Source of the DNA: DASUPK01 sp963774305 | Lineage (GTDB): Bacteria > Actinomycetota > Thermoleophilia > Solirubrobacterales > 70-9 | Reading direction: 5' to 3' | Length of the DNA stretch: 64,000 bases | Assembly (NCBI GenBank): GCA_963774305.1 | Contig: CAVZEM010000005.1 | Coordinates: forward strand, 62,001-126,000 | Shown here: positions 47,634 to 58,148 of the stretch, in pieces | Layout of the letters: the number at the start of each line of letters is the position of its first letter | How positions within the stretch are numbered: position 1 is the stretch's first letter | The notes under the pieces: generated by a model | What the model was told of the DNA's origin: nothing | The model's input: only the letters and a program-made list of their open reading frames with translations | The model's database searches: none | Translations under genes and position numbers: made by a program

Positions 47634-48310
47634 GCCCGGCCACCCTCACTCGCGCCGAGCGCCAGGCGAAGACGCGCGCCGCGCTGCTCGGGTCCGCCGC
47701 GAAGCTGTTCAGGGAGCGAGGGCTCGAGGGCACCTCCGTCGAGCAGATCGCCCGCGACGCGGGCTATACGAAAGGCGCCTTCTACGCAAACTTCGACAGC
47801 AAGGAGGACCTCTTCCTGGTCATGCTCGACGAGAAGTTCGCCGCGAACGAGGAGCGACTCGAGGGTGCACTCCGAGGGGGCGGCCCTCCCGCCGAGGAGG
47901 CCCGGACGGCCGCCGAGGAATTCGTCCGGTTCGTCTGGTCGGACCCGGAGTGGCCGAAGCTCTTCTTCGAGTTCACGGCCTACGCGGCCCGAAACGAGCG
48001 CTTCCGCAAGGAGCTGGCGGATCGCTACGCGGCGACCCGGGCCCGCATGGTGGAGGTCTTCAGGCGGTGGGCGCAGGAGCTGCCGGCCGACCCGCCGTTT
48101 CCCCTCGAGCAGATCGCGACGATGGTCTTCTGCATGGGCAACGGCTTCGTGATGGAGCAGCTGATCGAGCCCGATCTCGGGGAGGAGCTCTACGGCACGA
48201 TGATGGCCACCTTCTTCCGCGGCGTCGCCGCCTCCGCAATCGGACTTGACCTCGACGCTGCGGCGAAGGCTCAGGAGGCGAGCTCGCGCAGGGCCGGCGC
48301 AGGCCGGTAG
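47630..48310 (+). CDS. TetR-family regulator
   Basis: 226 residues. N-terminal HTH: RAALLGSAAKLFRERGLEGT, SVEQIARDAGYTKGAFYANF, DSKEDLFLVMLDEKF. The C-terminal ligand domain is helical and variable. Because it is translationally coupled to the P450 gene and two operator-like palindromes flank that promoter, it probably represses its own operon until a ligand, perhaps the P450 substrate, is bound. Its last 40 bp overlap the end of the convergent dehydrogenase gene. Confidence 0.93.
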   Translation: MSPATLTRAERQAKTRAALLGSAAKLFRERGLEGTSVEQIARDAGYTKGAFYANFDSKEDLFLVMLDEKFAANEERLEGALRGGGPPAEEARTAAEEFVRFVWSDPEWPKLFFEFTAYAARNERFRKELADRYAATRARMVEVFRRWAQELPADPPFPLEQIATMVFCMGNGFVMEQLIEPDLGEELYGTMMATFFRGVAASAIGLDLDAAAKAQEASSRRAGAGR

Positions 48311-49469
48311 GCCTCGCCCCGCAGGTCGCGCAGCTCCTCCAGCACCCCGAGGGCGCGACTCCATCCCAGCCGCTCGCCCCACTCGAGCGGGCCGATCGGC
48401 CAGTTGTAGCCGAGCCGCATCGCCGTATTGATGTCGTCCGCGGAAGCCACCCGCTCGCCGAGCGCGAAACACGCCTCGTTGGCGATCGTCGCACCGAGCC
48501 GGGTGAGGACGCCGGGAGCGTTCTCGCCCGCGACCTCGATCAGCTGATCCTCGTCGAAGATCGGCCGCTCGCCCGGGAAGTCCGGATCGCGTGGACGGTG
48601 GGGGGTGTCCTTCTCGTAGACGTAGAAGCCGCGGCCGGTCTTCCGGCCCAGCCGGCCGGAGGCCACCATGCGCTCGTGGATCGGCGTGGGGCGCCAGCGC
48701 GGCTCGCCGAAGGACTGCTCCCAGAAGGACTTCGCCACCGCGAAGTTGACGTCGATCCCGATCAGGTCCATCAGCTCGAACGGCCCCATCCGCAGGCCGG
48801 CGCCCAGCCGGACGATGCGGTCGATCTCGTCGTGCGGCGCCACCCCCTCGCCGAGCATGCGCAGCGACTCGAGGAAGAAGGGCCTGACGCAGCGGTTGGC
48901 GACGAAGCCCACCGAGTCCCGGGCCCGGATCGGGGCGCGGCCCATGCCCCGGGCGATCCCGCTCGCGAGCTCGAGCGCCGGCTCGCCGCTCTCATCGCCG
49001 GCGACGATCTCGACGAGCTGCATCAGCGCCGGCGGGTTGAAGAAGTGCATGCCGACGATCCGCTGCGGCTCCGGGACACCCGCCGCGATCGCGGTCACCG
49101 ACAGCGACGAGGTGTTCGTCGCCAGGACGGTGTCCGGCCCGCAGGTCGACGCCAGCCGCTCGAACAGGTTGCGCTTCAGGTCGAGGTCCTCGGGCGCCGC
49201 CTCGATCACCAGGTCGCAACCCCGGAGGACCTCGATGATCGTGTCCGTCTCGATCCGCCCCAGAGCGTCGATTGCATCCTGCTCGCTCCAGCGGCCCCGC
49301 TCGGCACCGCGACGGAGAGCGGCGCGAAGCTGCTCGAGGCCACGCTCGAGCGCCCTGCTGTCGAGCTCATAGATGACGGTGCGGTGGCCGCCGAGCGCAG
49401 CGATCTGCGCGATCCCCGCGCCCATCGTCCCGGCGCCGACGACACCGACCCGGTCGGCTCCGCCGGGGC

Positions 49470-49473
<4 letters not shown>
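48271..49473 (-). CDS. 3-hydroxyacyl-CoA dehydrogenase
   Basis: 400 residues. NAD site VGVVGAGTMGAGIAQIAAL, catalytic His in GMHFFNPPALMQLVEIVAG, and two 3HCDH C-terminal domains (RDSVGFVANRCVRPFFLESL; LTRLGATIANEACFALGERV). It oxidises L-3-hydroxyacyl-CoA in beta-oxidation or related aromatic degradation. Coupled to the acyl-CoA dehydrogenase gene upstream by a 4-bp overlap. Confidence 0.92.
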
Positions 49474-50645
<1,172 letters not shown>

Positions 50646-50652
50646 ATCAGGC

Positions 50653-51462
50653 TCAGGTCGAGGATGAGACCGCGAGCTCTCGCTCGAGGACGGCCGCGAA
50701 TGCCTCGGCCGCGGCCTTCGTTCGCTCGCCGAGACATTCTGGCAATTCTGTCTCATTGACGGCCGAGACCGCCTGGACCTCGCGGACGGTGGAGGCGAGG
50801 AACGCCTCCCGGGCGCCGAGCAGATCGTCGAGCGGGAAGGCGCCCTCCTCGACGTCGAGCTCCCGGATCAGCCGGTCGCGGGTGATCGAGACCAGGATGC
50901 CCACCTCCAGGCTGGGGGTCCGGAGCGTTCCATCCGCGTCTGCCCAGAACACGGTCGAGGTCGGCGCCTCCAGCACGGTGCCATCGGGCCGCACCAAGAC
51001 CGCGTCGTCGGCGCCCTGCGATTCCGCCAGCCGGATCGCCTTCATGTTCGCCGCGTAGGAGAGGGACTTGACGCCGTCGAGGAGGCCAGTCGGGGCATAG
51101 GTCACGCTGACCAGGCGAATTCTCTCCTTCTCCGCATAGGGAGGAAGCTCTTCGGTGAACGCCAGACGCCGGCCGCCGCGGGTGGCGACAAGCCTGAGCT
51201 GCCCGTCGGCGTCGCCGTGCTCGGCCAGCAGGGCAGCGATCTCGGCTTCGAACGCGGAGCGGTCGAGCCGCAGGTCGATCCCCGCCGCTGAGCGCTCCAT
51301 ACGGTCGAGGTGCTCGCCGAGCGCGAAGGGCCGGCCGGCGTACAGACGGATCACCTCGAAGACCCCGTCACCGCGCAAGAGTCCGTCATCCGCGGCGGGA
51401 ATCTTCGCCGCCGTCCTGTCGGTTATTTGTCCATCGACGCTGGTGATTTCGCGTGCTGACAC
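50653..51462 (-). CDS. Class IV PLP aminotransferase
   Basis: 269 residues from GTG 51462. Fold type IV landmarks: DDGLLRGDGVFEVIRLYAGR at the N-terminus, PLP-Lys in KSLSYAANMKAIRLAESQGA, and DDAVLVRPDGTVLEAPTSTV. The family includes branched-chain aminotransferase, D-amino-acid aminotransferase and aminodeoxychorismate lyase; the exact one cannot be told. It ends 7 bp before the acyl-CoA dehydrogenase reading and could be involved in branched-chain amino acid breakdown. Confidence 0.86.
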   Translation of the reverse strand: MSAREITSVDGQITDRTAAKIPAADDGLLRGDGVFEVIRLYAGRPFALGEHLDRMERSAAGIDLRLDRSAFEAEIAALLAEHGDADGQLRLVATRGGRRLAFTEELPPYAEKERIRLVSVTYAPTGLLDGVKSLSYAANMKAIRLAESQGADDAVLVRPDGTVLEAPTSTVFWADADGTLRTPSLEVGILVSITRDRLIRELDVEEGAFPLDDLLGAREAFLASTVREVQAVSAVNETELPECLGERTKAAAEAFAAVLERELAVSSST

Positions 51463-51652
51463 GTGATTCGAGGCTATCGGAACCTGCCCGCGCAACGGCC
51501 CTGGCGCCGGCCCGGTTTCAGTTCGACAAAACTGGTCGGATTCCAAGAGCCATGGCGTGATCGCCCTCCAGAGTCACGACCGCTGTCTGGCGATGACCCT
51601 CTCGGCGCCCCAGAACGCGAACCAGGCCACCTCGATTCAGTACACGAAGTAA

Positions 51653-52858
51653 CTACAGGGCCTCGACGACCGTCGCCACGCCTTGGCCGACGCCGACGCA
51701 GAGCGTCGCGATCCCGTAGCGGCCGCCTTGGCGGCGGAGCTCCCAGACCAGGCTCGTCATCAGGCGGGCGCCGGAGCAGCCGAGCGGATGCCCGAGGGCG
51801 ATCGCCCCGCCGTTGACGTTGAGGCGCTCCTCGTCGATGCCGAGACCCTCGGCGCAGGCCAGGACCTGGGAGGCGAACGCCTCATTCAGCTCGATCAGGT
51901 CGATCTGGCTGAGCTCCAGCCCTGCCTGCTCCAGCGCCTTCGGGATCGCGATCATCGGCCCGATCCCCATGTAGGCCGGGTCGACGCCGGCGACCCCGAT
52001 CGAGACGATGCGCGCCAGGGGGTCGCGGCCGAGCTGCTCGGCCGCCTCCTCGTTCGCGAGCACCAGGCAGGCCGCTCCGTCGTTGAGGGTCGATGAGTTG
52101 CCGGCGGTGACGGTGCCGCCCTCGCGGAACGCGGGCCGGAGCTTCGCGAGCTTCTCCAGGGAGGTGTCAGCGCGCGGGCCCTCGTCGACGGACATCGTGG
52201 TGGGCTCGTCGCGACGGCTCCTCGGGGGCACCTCGATCGGGACGATCTGATCGTCGAAGCGGCCCTCATCCCGGGCGGCGACCGCGCGCTGGTGGCTCTG
52301 GAGCGCGAAGCGGTCCTGCTCCTCGCGGGAGATCCCGTACTTCTCGGCGACGTTCTCGCCGGTCTCGCCCATCGCCTCGGTCGAGTAGCGCTCGGCCATC
52401 CTCGGGTTGATCATCCGCCAGCCGAGAGTGGTGTCGTAGAGGGTCTGCTCGCCCCGCGGCAGGCCGGCCTCGGGCTTCGGCAGCACCCAGGGCGCGCGGC
52501 TCATCGACTCGACGCCGCCGGCCAGGTAGAGGTTGCCCTCTCCCAGACGCAGGGCGCGGGAGGCCTGGTTCACGGCCTCCAGTCCGGATGCGCAGAGGCG
52601 GTTGACGGTGACGCCCGGCACCTCGACCGGGAGCCCGGCGAGCAGCGCACCCATCCTCGCCACGTCGCGGTTGTCCTCCCCCGACTGGTTGGCCGCGCCC
52701 AGGTAGACGTCGTCGAGGAGCGGCGGATCGAGGCCGGTGCGCTCGACGGCGGCCGAGATCACGTGCGCGGCGAGGTCGTCGGGCCGGATCCCGGAGAGCC
52801 CGCCTCGGTAGGCCCCCATCGGGGTCCGCAGTGCGTCGATGATCAGAGCCTCAGGCAC
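51653..52858 (-). CDS. Acetyl-CoA acyltransferase (thiolase)
   Basis: 401 residues from GTG 52858. Active-site Cys in VNRLCASGLEAVNQASRAL, His in AIALGHPLGCSGARLMTSLV, and second Cys in GIATLCVGVGQGVATVVEAL. It cleaves 3-oxoacyl-CoA in beta-oxidation, matching the dehydrogenase genes nearby. The frame is open upstream, but that part overlaps two genes on the other strand. Confidence 0.95.
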   Translation of the reverse strand: MPEALIIDALRTPMGAYRGGLSGIRPDDLAAHVISAAVERTGLDPPLLDDVYLGAANQSGEDNRDVARMGALLAGLPVEVPGVTVNRLCASGLEAVNQASRALRLGEGNLYLAGGVESMSRAPWVLPKPEAGLPRGEQTLYDTTLGWRMINPRMAERYSTEAMGETGENVAEKYGISREEQDRFALQSHQRAVAARDEGRFDDQIVPIEVPPRSRRDEPTTMSVDEGPRADTSLEKLAKLRPAFREGGTVTAGNSSTLNDGAACLVLANEEAAEQLGRDPLARIVSIGVAGVDPAYMGIGPMIAIPKALEQAGLELSQIDLIELNEAFASQVLACAEGLGIDEERLNVNGGAIALGHPLGCSGARLMTSLVWELRRQGGRYGIATLCVGVGQGVATVVEAL

Positions 52859-52888
52859 GGCGGATGACTGTAGCCTCAACGGTGGGAG

Positions 52889-53203
52889 ATGGTCCTCATA
52901 GCCCTCACCCTCGGGCTTCTCGTCCTGCTCTTCCTGATCATGGTCGCGCTCGCGCGCCTGTTCGAGGGGAACAGCGTTGCCGATTTCCTGGACTGGAAGC
53001 CGACCCGCTCGCCGGAGGTCGAGGCCCAGAACGAGGTCGACGACGTCCGCCAGATGATCGAGGCACAGAACGCGCTGCGGCGCAAGCGAGGCGCGAAGGA
53101 GATCACGGAGGCCGACGCGCAGCGGCAGGCGGCGGAGGACCAGGCCGTGCGTGCGAGGGGGCGAGGTCCGTTCGCCGAGGGCGGCGGCCTGGATGATGCG
53201 TAG
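52889..53203 (+). CDS. Small membrane-anchored coiled protein
   Basis: 104 residues: one N-terminal membrane helix (LIALTLGLLVLLFLIMVALA) and a charged helical tail (EVEAQNEVDDVRQMIEAQNA, EITEADAQRQAAEDQAVRAR). No family is recognised. It starts 31 bp from the divergent thiolase gene and is followed without a gap by a Rossmann-fold protein gene. Confidence 0.75.
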   Translation: MVLIALTLGLLVLLFLIMVALARLFEGNSVADFLDWKPTRSPEVEAQNEVDDVRQMIEAQNALRRKRGAKEITEADAQRQAAEDQAVRARGRGPFAEGGGLDDA

Positions 53204-53683
53204 TTGGCTCGGGCGCTGATCGTCGGCTGCGGCTGCCACGGCCGCGAGCTCGGCTCCGAGCTCGCGGGGCTGGGCTGGCAGGTGCGCGGAACGAGCAGGA
53301 GCCGCGAGGGACTCGACGCGATCGAGGCTGCGGGGTTTCAGGCCGCCGAGGCGGACCCCGACCGCCCGGGTGGCGTGCTCGATCTCTGCGGCGACGTCGC
53401 CGTCGTGGTCTGGTTGCTCGGCTCCGCCACAGGAGAGAGCGAGACGATCCACGGGCCCCGGCTGGAGCGCCTCCTGGAGAAGCTCGTCGACACCCCGGTG
53501 CGGGGGTTCACATATGAGGCGAGCGGATCGCTGGACCGAGGCCTCCTGGACGGAGGACGCCGCATCGTGGAGCGGGCGGGGGAGACGTGGCGAATCCCGG
53601 TCGCCTTTCTCACCTCGGACCGCGAGGAGCCTGGGTGGGCGCGTGACGGCGCCGCCACCGTGTCGTCTCTACTGGCCGGGTGA
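53204..53683 (+). CDS. NAD(P)-binding Rossmann-fold protein
   Basis: 159 residues from TTG 53204. N-terminal ALIVGCGCHGRELGSELAGL is the nucleotide-binding loop, RGTSRSREGLDAIEAAGFQA the second strand region, and FTYEASGSLDRG resembles the active region of atypical SDR epimerases. It is much shorter than a normal epimerase (no C-terminal substrate domain), so it may be an atypical SDR or a regulatory dinucleotide-binding protein. Confidence 0.75.
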   Translation: MARALIVGCGCHGRELGSELAGLGWQVRGTSRSREGLDAIEAAGFQAAEADPDRPGGVLDLCGDVAVVVWLLGSATGESETIHGPRLERLLEKLVDTPVRGFTYEASGSLDRGLLDGGRRIVERAGETWRIPVAFLTSDREEPGWARDGAATVSSLLAG

Positions 53684-54013
53684 GCTGCCCTGGAAGGCGT
53701 TCGCCTTGTTGGGCGGCGCGCAGGGACTCTGCGGCGGGACCGGATACTGGTTGCCGGGCTCACCGCAGGGCGAGGCCGGCGAGACCGGCCTGGCGCTCTG
53801 CTCGGCCGCGAGCTGGGCATTGGCCGGTGTGGTCGACCAGGGCGCGGTGTCCCTGAAGTGAGTGGGCGGCTTGTCGAAGAGCCCCACGAGCACCAGCCAT
53901 CCCCCGACGACGACGACCGCGACCGTCGCGACCGCGACGAAGAACATGACCTGACTGCGCCGGGATGGGCCATAGGAATGGCCGACGACCTGCCGGCGCT
54001 TGTCCTGACCCAT
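53669..54013 (-). CDS. Membrane-anchored hypothetical protein
   Basis: 114 residues from ATG 54013. Basic cytoplasmic start (GQDKRRQVVGHSYGPSRRSQ), one membrane helix (VMFFVAVATVAVVVVGGWLV) and an extracytoplasmic Pro/Ala-rich tail with two Cys (SPASPCGEPGNQYPVPPQSP, CAPPNKANAFQG). Function unknown. The 3' end overlaps the convergent gene by 15 bp. Confidence 0.7.
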   Translation of the reverse strand: MGQDKRRQVVGHSYGPSRRSQVMFFVAVATVAVVVVGGWLVLVGLFDKPPTHFRDTAPWSTTPANAQLAAEQSARPVSPASPCGEPGNQYPVPPQSPCAPPNKANAFQGSSPGQ

Positions 54014-54184
54014 CGCGTCTACGTCAGACGGCCTGTGACGCGCTGCCTCCATACCCAATAACAACGATACCTGCCGGAGCGGCGGACCGCGCCGATCCCT
54101 GTCGTCGCGATGGACGCGCGAGAGAATTGGCTAAAATCAGATCAGGATTACCTAGTTAACTGCGAGCCGAACGAGAGGCGAGCG

Positions 54185-55030
54185 ATGGCCGACTACGCAA
54201 ACGATGTACTGGTCGAGACCGACTGGGTCGCCGATCATCTCGATGACGACGACATCCGGATCGTCGAGGTGGATGAGAACCCGGCGCTCTACGCCGAGGC
54301 CCATATTCCCGGGGCGATCGGCTTCGACTGGAAGCTGGACCTTCAGGATCGGGTCAAGCGCGACTTCCTCGGGCCCGAGAACTTCGGGAAGCTGATGGGG
54401 AGCCGCGGGATCTCGAACGACCACACGATCCTGCTCTACGGCGACCGGAACAACTGGTTCGCCGCCTACACCTACTGGTATTTCCGCTACTACGGCCACG
54501 ACAAGGTCAGGCTGATCAACGGGCCGCGGGAGAAGTGGATCTCCGAGGACCGCCCGACCACCACGGACGTGCCGTCCCATTCCGGGGCCACCTTCGAGGC
54601 CAAGCCCGGGGACGATTCCATCCGGGCGAAGCGCGACGAGGTGCTCTCGTCGCTCGGGTCGAAGACCAGCCTGGTCGACGTCCGCAGCCCGCAGGAGTAC
54701 TCGGGCGAGCTGATCGCGATGGCCGGATACGAGCAGGAGGGCGCGCAGCGCGCCGGTCACATCCCGGGCGCGGCCTCCGTGCCGTGGGCCCAGGCCGTCA
54801 ACGAGGACGGCACCTTCAAGTCAGCCGACGAGCTCCGCGAGCTCTACGAGGGCAAGGGCGTGATCGAGAACGGCAACCCGATCATCGCCTATTGCCGGAT
54901 CGGGGAGCGCTCGGCGCACACCTGGTTCGTCCTCCACGAGCTCCTCGGGGTGGGAGACGTGAAGAACTACGACGGCTCCTGGACGGAGTGGGGGAACCTC
55001 GTCGACGTGCCTATTGAGAAAGACGTTTAG
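54185..55030 (+). CDS. Thiosulfate sulfurtransferase (rhodanese)
   Basis: 281 residues, two rhodanese domains. The first (about 10-125; HIPGAIGFDWKLDLQDRVKR) is non-catalytic; the second (about 150-280) has active-site Cys237 in IIAYCRIGERSAHTWFVLHE. It transfers sulfur from thiosulfate to an acceptor such as cyanide or thiol. ATG 54185 is preferred because AGAGGCGAG precedes it and the family begins here. The upstream TAAAAT (54132) could be a -10 element. Confidence 0.93.
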   Translation: MADYANDVLVETDWVADHLDDDDIRIVEVDENPALYAEAHIPGAIGFDWKLDLQDRVKRDFLGPENFGKLMGSRGISNDHTILLYGDRNNWFAAYTYWYFRYYGHDKVRLINGPREKWISEDRPTTTDVPSHSGATFEAKPGDDSIRAKRDEVLSSLGSKTSLVDVRSPQEYSGELIAMAGYEQEGAQRAGHIPGAASVPWAQAVNEDGTFKSADELRELYEGKGVIENGNPIIAYCRIGERSAHTWFVLHELLGVGDVKNYDGSWTEWGNLVDVPIEKDV

Positions 55031-55075
55031 GCAGTGAGGGGAGGCGACCGGCCCGCCGGCCGATCGCCTCCGGCC

Positions 55076-55717
55076 TCACTTCACGACGCGGTACTTGAGG
55101 TGCGCTACCCCGGGTGCCTCGACCGCGCGGAGCTGTTCGAGCTTCAGATCGGGTCCGATACCGTCGAAGAGGCGCTCTCCATCCCCGAGGATCAGCGGCG
55201 AAATGTGGACCTCGAGCTCGTCGACCACGCCGGCGGCCAGGTACTGATTGATGATGTCGGCGCCGCCGCCGATGAAGACGTCCTTGCCGCCGGCCGCTTC
55301 CTTTGCCTGCTCGAGGGCAGACTCGATCCCGCCGGTGACGAAGGTGAAGGTCGTATCCGAGAGAGTGAGGGGGTCGCGCTCGTGATGAGTGACGACGAAA
55401 ACCGGCTTGTGGAAGGGCGGGTCCTCGCCCCACCAGCCCGTCCACGGGTCATCGCCCCAGGGGCCGCCGCCGGGAGGGCCGAACTTGCCACGGCCCATGA
55501 TCTCGGCTCCGGTGTTGTCGAGCGATTCCTCGATCACGGACGTGCTCGCGTTGACCTCTCCACCCTCCATCCCGTGGGGCTCGCGGAAGGCCCTCAGGCC
55601 GAGCGCCCAGTCGTGCAAGCCGCCGCCGCCCTGGCCCAGCGGGTTCTCCTCGCTCTGGTTGGGGCCGGCCACGTAGCCGTCAAGCGAAATGCTGATGTGA
55701 ACCCTCACTTTGCTCAT
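55076..55717 (-). CDS. RibD C-terminal / dihydrofolate reductase-like protein
   Basis: 213 residues: VRVHISISLDGYVAGPNQSE at the N-terminus, IMGRGKFGPPGGGPWGDDPW, VFIGGGADIINQYLAAGVVD (NADPH loop) and EVHISPLILGDGERLFDGIG. Same superfamily as the protein at 18548 but another branch. Probably an NADPH-dependent reductase; substrate unknown. Convergent with the rhodanese gene. Confidence 0.9.
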   Translation of the reverse strand: MSKVRVHISISLDGYVAGPNQSEENPLGQGGGGLHDWALGLRAFREPHGMEGGEVNASTSVIEESLDNTGAEIMGRGKFGPPGGGPWGDDPWTGWWGEDPPFHKPVFVVTHHERDPLTLSDTTFTFVTGGIESALEQAKEAAGGKDVFIGGGADIINQYLAAGVVDELEVHISPLILGDGERLFDGIGPDLKLEQLRAVEAPGVAHLKYRVVK

Positions 55718-55746
55718 GCTCTATAGACGCCTCCTGGTTTCGAAAC

Positions 55747-56310
55747 TCATCGGACCGGTCGCTGTAGATGGCGCAATAGGTCGCCGAGGATCCGCGCCGT
55801 CGCGCCCCAAATCAGCTTGTCCCCGATCAGGTAGGTGTCGGTCTTGATCGGGACGCCCCGGCGAACGAGTCGGCGCTTCTCGTAGGCCGACTGGAGGTCA
55901 TCGAGAGAGGCGACCAGGACGCTCTCCACCTCGGACGGGTTCGGCTCGAACCGCATGCCCTCGTCGATCAGGCCGACGAAGGGATGGACCTTGTAGTTGG
56001 TGACGAAGGTCCCGATCGGAGGCAGGGCGCCGACGACCTCGACGCGGTCCGGCGACAGGCCGATCTCCTCGTTCGCCTCCCGGAGCGCCGTGTCGAGGAG
56101 GTCCTCGCCCTCGTCGCGCCGGCCGCCCGGGAAGGAGATCTCTCCGGCGTGGCGGTTCAGATCCGAGCGGCGCTCTGTGAAGACGAGTCCCGGGTTGTCG
56201 GGCCAGCCGTGCATCGGGACGAGCACCGCCGCCTCGGTGCGGCCGTGGGCGTCCAGCCGCTCGGCGTCCGCGGGGGAGAGGAGCAAATCCCCTAAACGGG
56301 TCGCGCTCAC
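55747..56310 (-). CDS. Nudix hydrolase, CoA pyrophosphatase type
   Basis: 187 residues from GTG 56310 (an ATG at 56355 would overlap the SDR gene). Nudix box GGRRDEGEDLLDTALREANE followed by EIGL, and the preceding GEISFPGG is typical of the NudL/CoA-diphosphatase group (UPF0035). It would cleave CoA or acyl-CoA into phosphopantetheine and 3',5'-ADP, fitting the acyl-CoA genes nearby. Confidence 0.88.
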   Translation of the reverse strand: MSATRLGDLLLSPADAERLDAHGRTEAAVLVPMHGWPDNPGLVFTERRSDLNRHAGEISFPGGRRDEGEDLLDTALREANEEIGLSPDRVEVVGALPPIGTFVTNYKVHPFVGLIDEGMRFEPNPSEVESVLVASLDDLQSAYEKRRLVRRGVPIKTDTYLIGDKLIWGATARILGDLLRHLQRPVR

Positions 56311-56326
56311 GCGCGCCCTCGCATCA

Positions 56327-57139
56327 TCAGATGATGATCTGGACGACTCCGCCATCGACGCTCCATGCCGCTCCGGAGGTGTATGACGCGTGCTCTGAGC
56401 AGAGGAAGACGATGGCTCCCGCGACCTCGTCGAGCTCCGCCAGGCGGCCGATCGGTCGGCCGGCGGCGGCCGCCTCGAGAGCTTCCTCCCTGCTGGAAAG
56501 CCCCTCCATCTCCATCACCTGGTCGAGCAGGCCGCCCTCCTCCGTCCAGAGCTCGGACTTGACCGCGCCGGGGCAGATCGCGTTGATCAGGACGCCATCG
56601 GCCGCGTACCGATCGGCGAAGAGCCGGGACAGCGAGAGCTCGGCGGCCTTGGCCACGGAGTATTCGGGCGTGCTGGCCGAAGGGCGCTTCCCGGAGGAGC
56701 TGGAGACGTTGACGATGCGGCCCCAGCCGCGCTCGCGCATCCCAGGGGCGGCGGCACGCATCAGCCGCATCGGTGCCATCACGTTGAGCTCCCAGGCCGC
56801 GTACCAGTCCTCGTCCGGAACGTCGTCGAGATCGCGCCGGCTGGCGGTGCCCGCGTTGTTGACCAGAACGTCGAGCTGGCCGAGGCGGTCGATTCCTTCG
56901 CTGACGATGCGCTCGGCGGCCTCGGCGTCGGTCACGTCCGCGACCAGCGACTCGGCTCGCCCGCCGGCGTCCTGGCCCGCGGTCGCGCACTCGTCGGCGG
57001 CCTCCAGCAGGGCGTCCTCGGAGCGGGCGACGAGGAGGACGTCGGCGCCCTCCGCGCAGAGCATGCGAGCGCTGGCGCGGCCGATTCCGCGGCTGCCGCC
57101 GGTCACCACGCAGGCGCGGCCCTTGAGCCCGAGGTCCAC
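56327..57139 (-). CDS. SDR-family oxidoreductase
   Basis: 270 residues, classical SDR. Cofactor loop VVTGGSRGIGRASARML, NNAG in DVLVNNAGTASRRDLDD, catalytic Ser in VNVSSSSGKRPS and YxxxK in EYSVAKAAELSLSR, then ICPGAVKSELW. Probably an NAD(P)H-dependent 3-oxoacyl or alcohol dehydrogenase. It begins 3 bp after the OsmC gene end. Confidence 0.92.
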   Translation of the reverse strand: MDLGLKGRACVVTGGSRGIGRASARMLCAEGADVLLVARSEDALLEAADECATAGQDAGGRAESLVADVTDAEAAERIVSEGIDRLGQLDVLVNNAGTASRRDLDDVPDEDWYAAWELNVMAPMRLMRAAAPGMRERGWGRIVNVSSSSGKRPSASTPEYSVAKAAELSLSRLFADRYAADGVLINAICPGAVKSELWTEEGGLLDQVMEMEGLSSREEALEAAAAGRPIGRLAELDEVAGAIVFLCSEHASYTSGAAWSVDGGVVQIII

Positions 57140-57142
57140 CGG

Positions 57143-57547
57143 CTAGGCCCTGATCGGTTCGAGGGAGTCGTTGATCTCGACGTTCTGCGCCGCCAGGGCC
57201 TTGTGAACGGGGCACTTCCCGGCGATCCGCAGGATGCGCTGGTGCTGGTCCTCGTCGAGATCGGCCTCGATCCGAGTCGTCACGTCGAAGCCCGCCGGCT
57301 CCTCGTTCGCGGACTCGGTGAAGTCCACCTCGACCTCGACCTGGCCGAGCTCCCATTCCTTGCGGTCGGCGTACATCTCGATCGTGATCGCGGTGCAGCC
57401 CGCCAGCGAGGCGGCCAGCAGCTCGGTCGGCTTCGGCCCCTGGTCGCCGCCGCCGCGGTCCTCGGGCTCGTCGACGATCAGCCGGTGCTCGCGGATCTCC
57501 ACCTCGTGCTCGTATCCCTGGCGACGGCGGGCGACAGCGACGTGCAT
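57143..57547 (-). CDS. OsmC-family peroxiredoxin-like protein
   Basis: 134 residues. The two catalytic cysteines of the OsmC/Ohr fold are in LAASLAGCTAITIEMYADRK and RIAGKCPVHKALAAQN. It reduces organic peroxides, or uses another thiol chemistry as some OsmC proteins do. ATG 57547 overlaps the stop of the upstream adenosyltransferase gene. Confidence 0.92.
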   Translation of the reverse strand: MHVAVARRRQGYEHEVEIREHRLIVDEPEDRGGGDQGPKPTELLAASLAGCTAITIEMYADRKEWELGQVEVEVDFTESANEEPAGFDVTTRIEADLDEDQHQRILRIAGKCPVHKALAAQNVEINDSLEPIRA

Positions 57548-58116
57548 CAGCTTCCCTCCCTGCCCTCGAACATCTGCGGGTTGGGCTCGTCGGCGAAGCG
57601 GGCCAGCGCAAAGGCGAGGTCGGACGCGCGATTCAGGTAGCGGAGCACGGCGTCCGAGGCGAGTTCTTCCGACTCGCGGAGCTCGACGACCCGTCGCTCG
57701 GCGCGGCGGATCACCGACCGGGCGACGTCCAGGGCAGCGGAGAGCTCGGTGCCGCCCGGGATGACGAAGTGGGGAGGCAGGTCGACCTGGTTCATGTAGC
57801 GATCGATGTCCACCTCGAGCGCCTCGACCATCCCGTCCGTGATCCGGCTGATGCCGTCCTGCAGGCGGTCCGCGGCCTCCGGCGCCGTGGCCAGCTCGGC
57901 GCCGGCGACGAACAGATCCTGTTGGAGGGAGAGGATGGTCGCGTGGAGGTCGGTCTTGTTGTCGGCCTTGCAGAGGGCGCGGGCGACGCCGAGCGCCGAG
58001 TTGGCCTCGTCGATCGAGCCGTACGCCTCGGTTCGCGCGTTGGTCTTGGGCACGCGCCCGCCGTACCAGAGGGACGTGGTGCCGTCGTCGCCCTTCTTCG
58101 TATAGATCTTGACCAC
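57547..58116 (-). CDS. Cob(I)alamin adenosyltransferase, PduO type
   Basis: 189 residues starting at GTG. The ATP site KIYTKKGDDGTTSLWYGGRV is at the N-terminus, followed by AYGSIDEANSALGVARA, and by VIRRAERRVVELRE and LRYLNRASDLAFALARF in the C-terminal helices. It forms adenosylcobalamin from cob(I)alamin and ATP. No B12-dependent mutase is encoded in the window. Confidence 0.93.
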   Translation of the reverse strand: MVKIYTKKGDDGTTSLWYGGRVPKTNARTEAYGSIDEANSALGVARALCKADNKTDLHATILSLQQDLFVAGAELATAPEAADRLQDGISRITDGMVEALEVDIDRYMNQVDLPPHFVIPGGTELSAALDVARSVIRRAERRVVELRESEELASDAVLRYLNRASDLAFALARFADEPNPQMFEGREGS

Positions 58117-58148
58117 GTAACCGACGATATCGGGGAAGGGAGCCTGGC

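Noticed and set aside
48271..48310. Overlap of tetR and the dehydrogenase gene as a sign of a wrong frame
   Set aside because: Both proteins are full length with good motifs; a 40-bp convergent overlap of 3' ends is acceptable.
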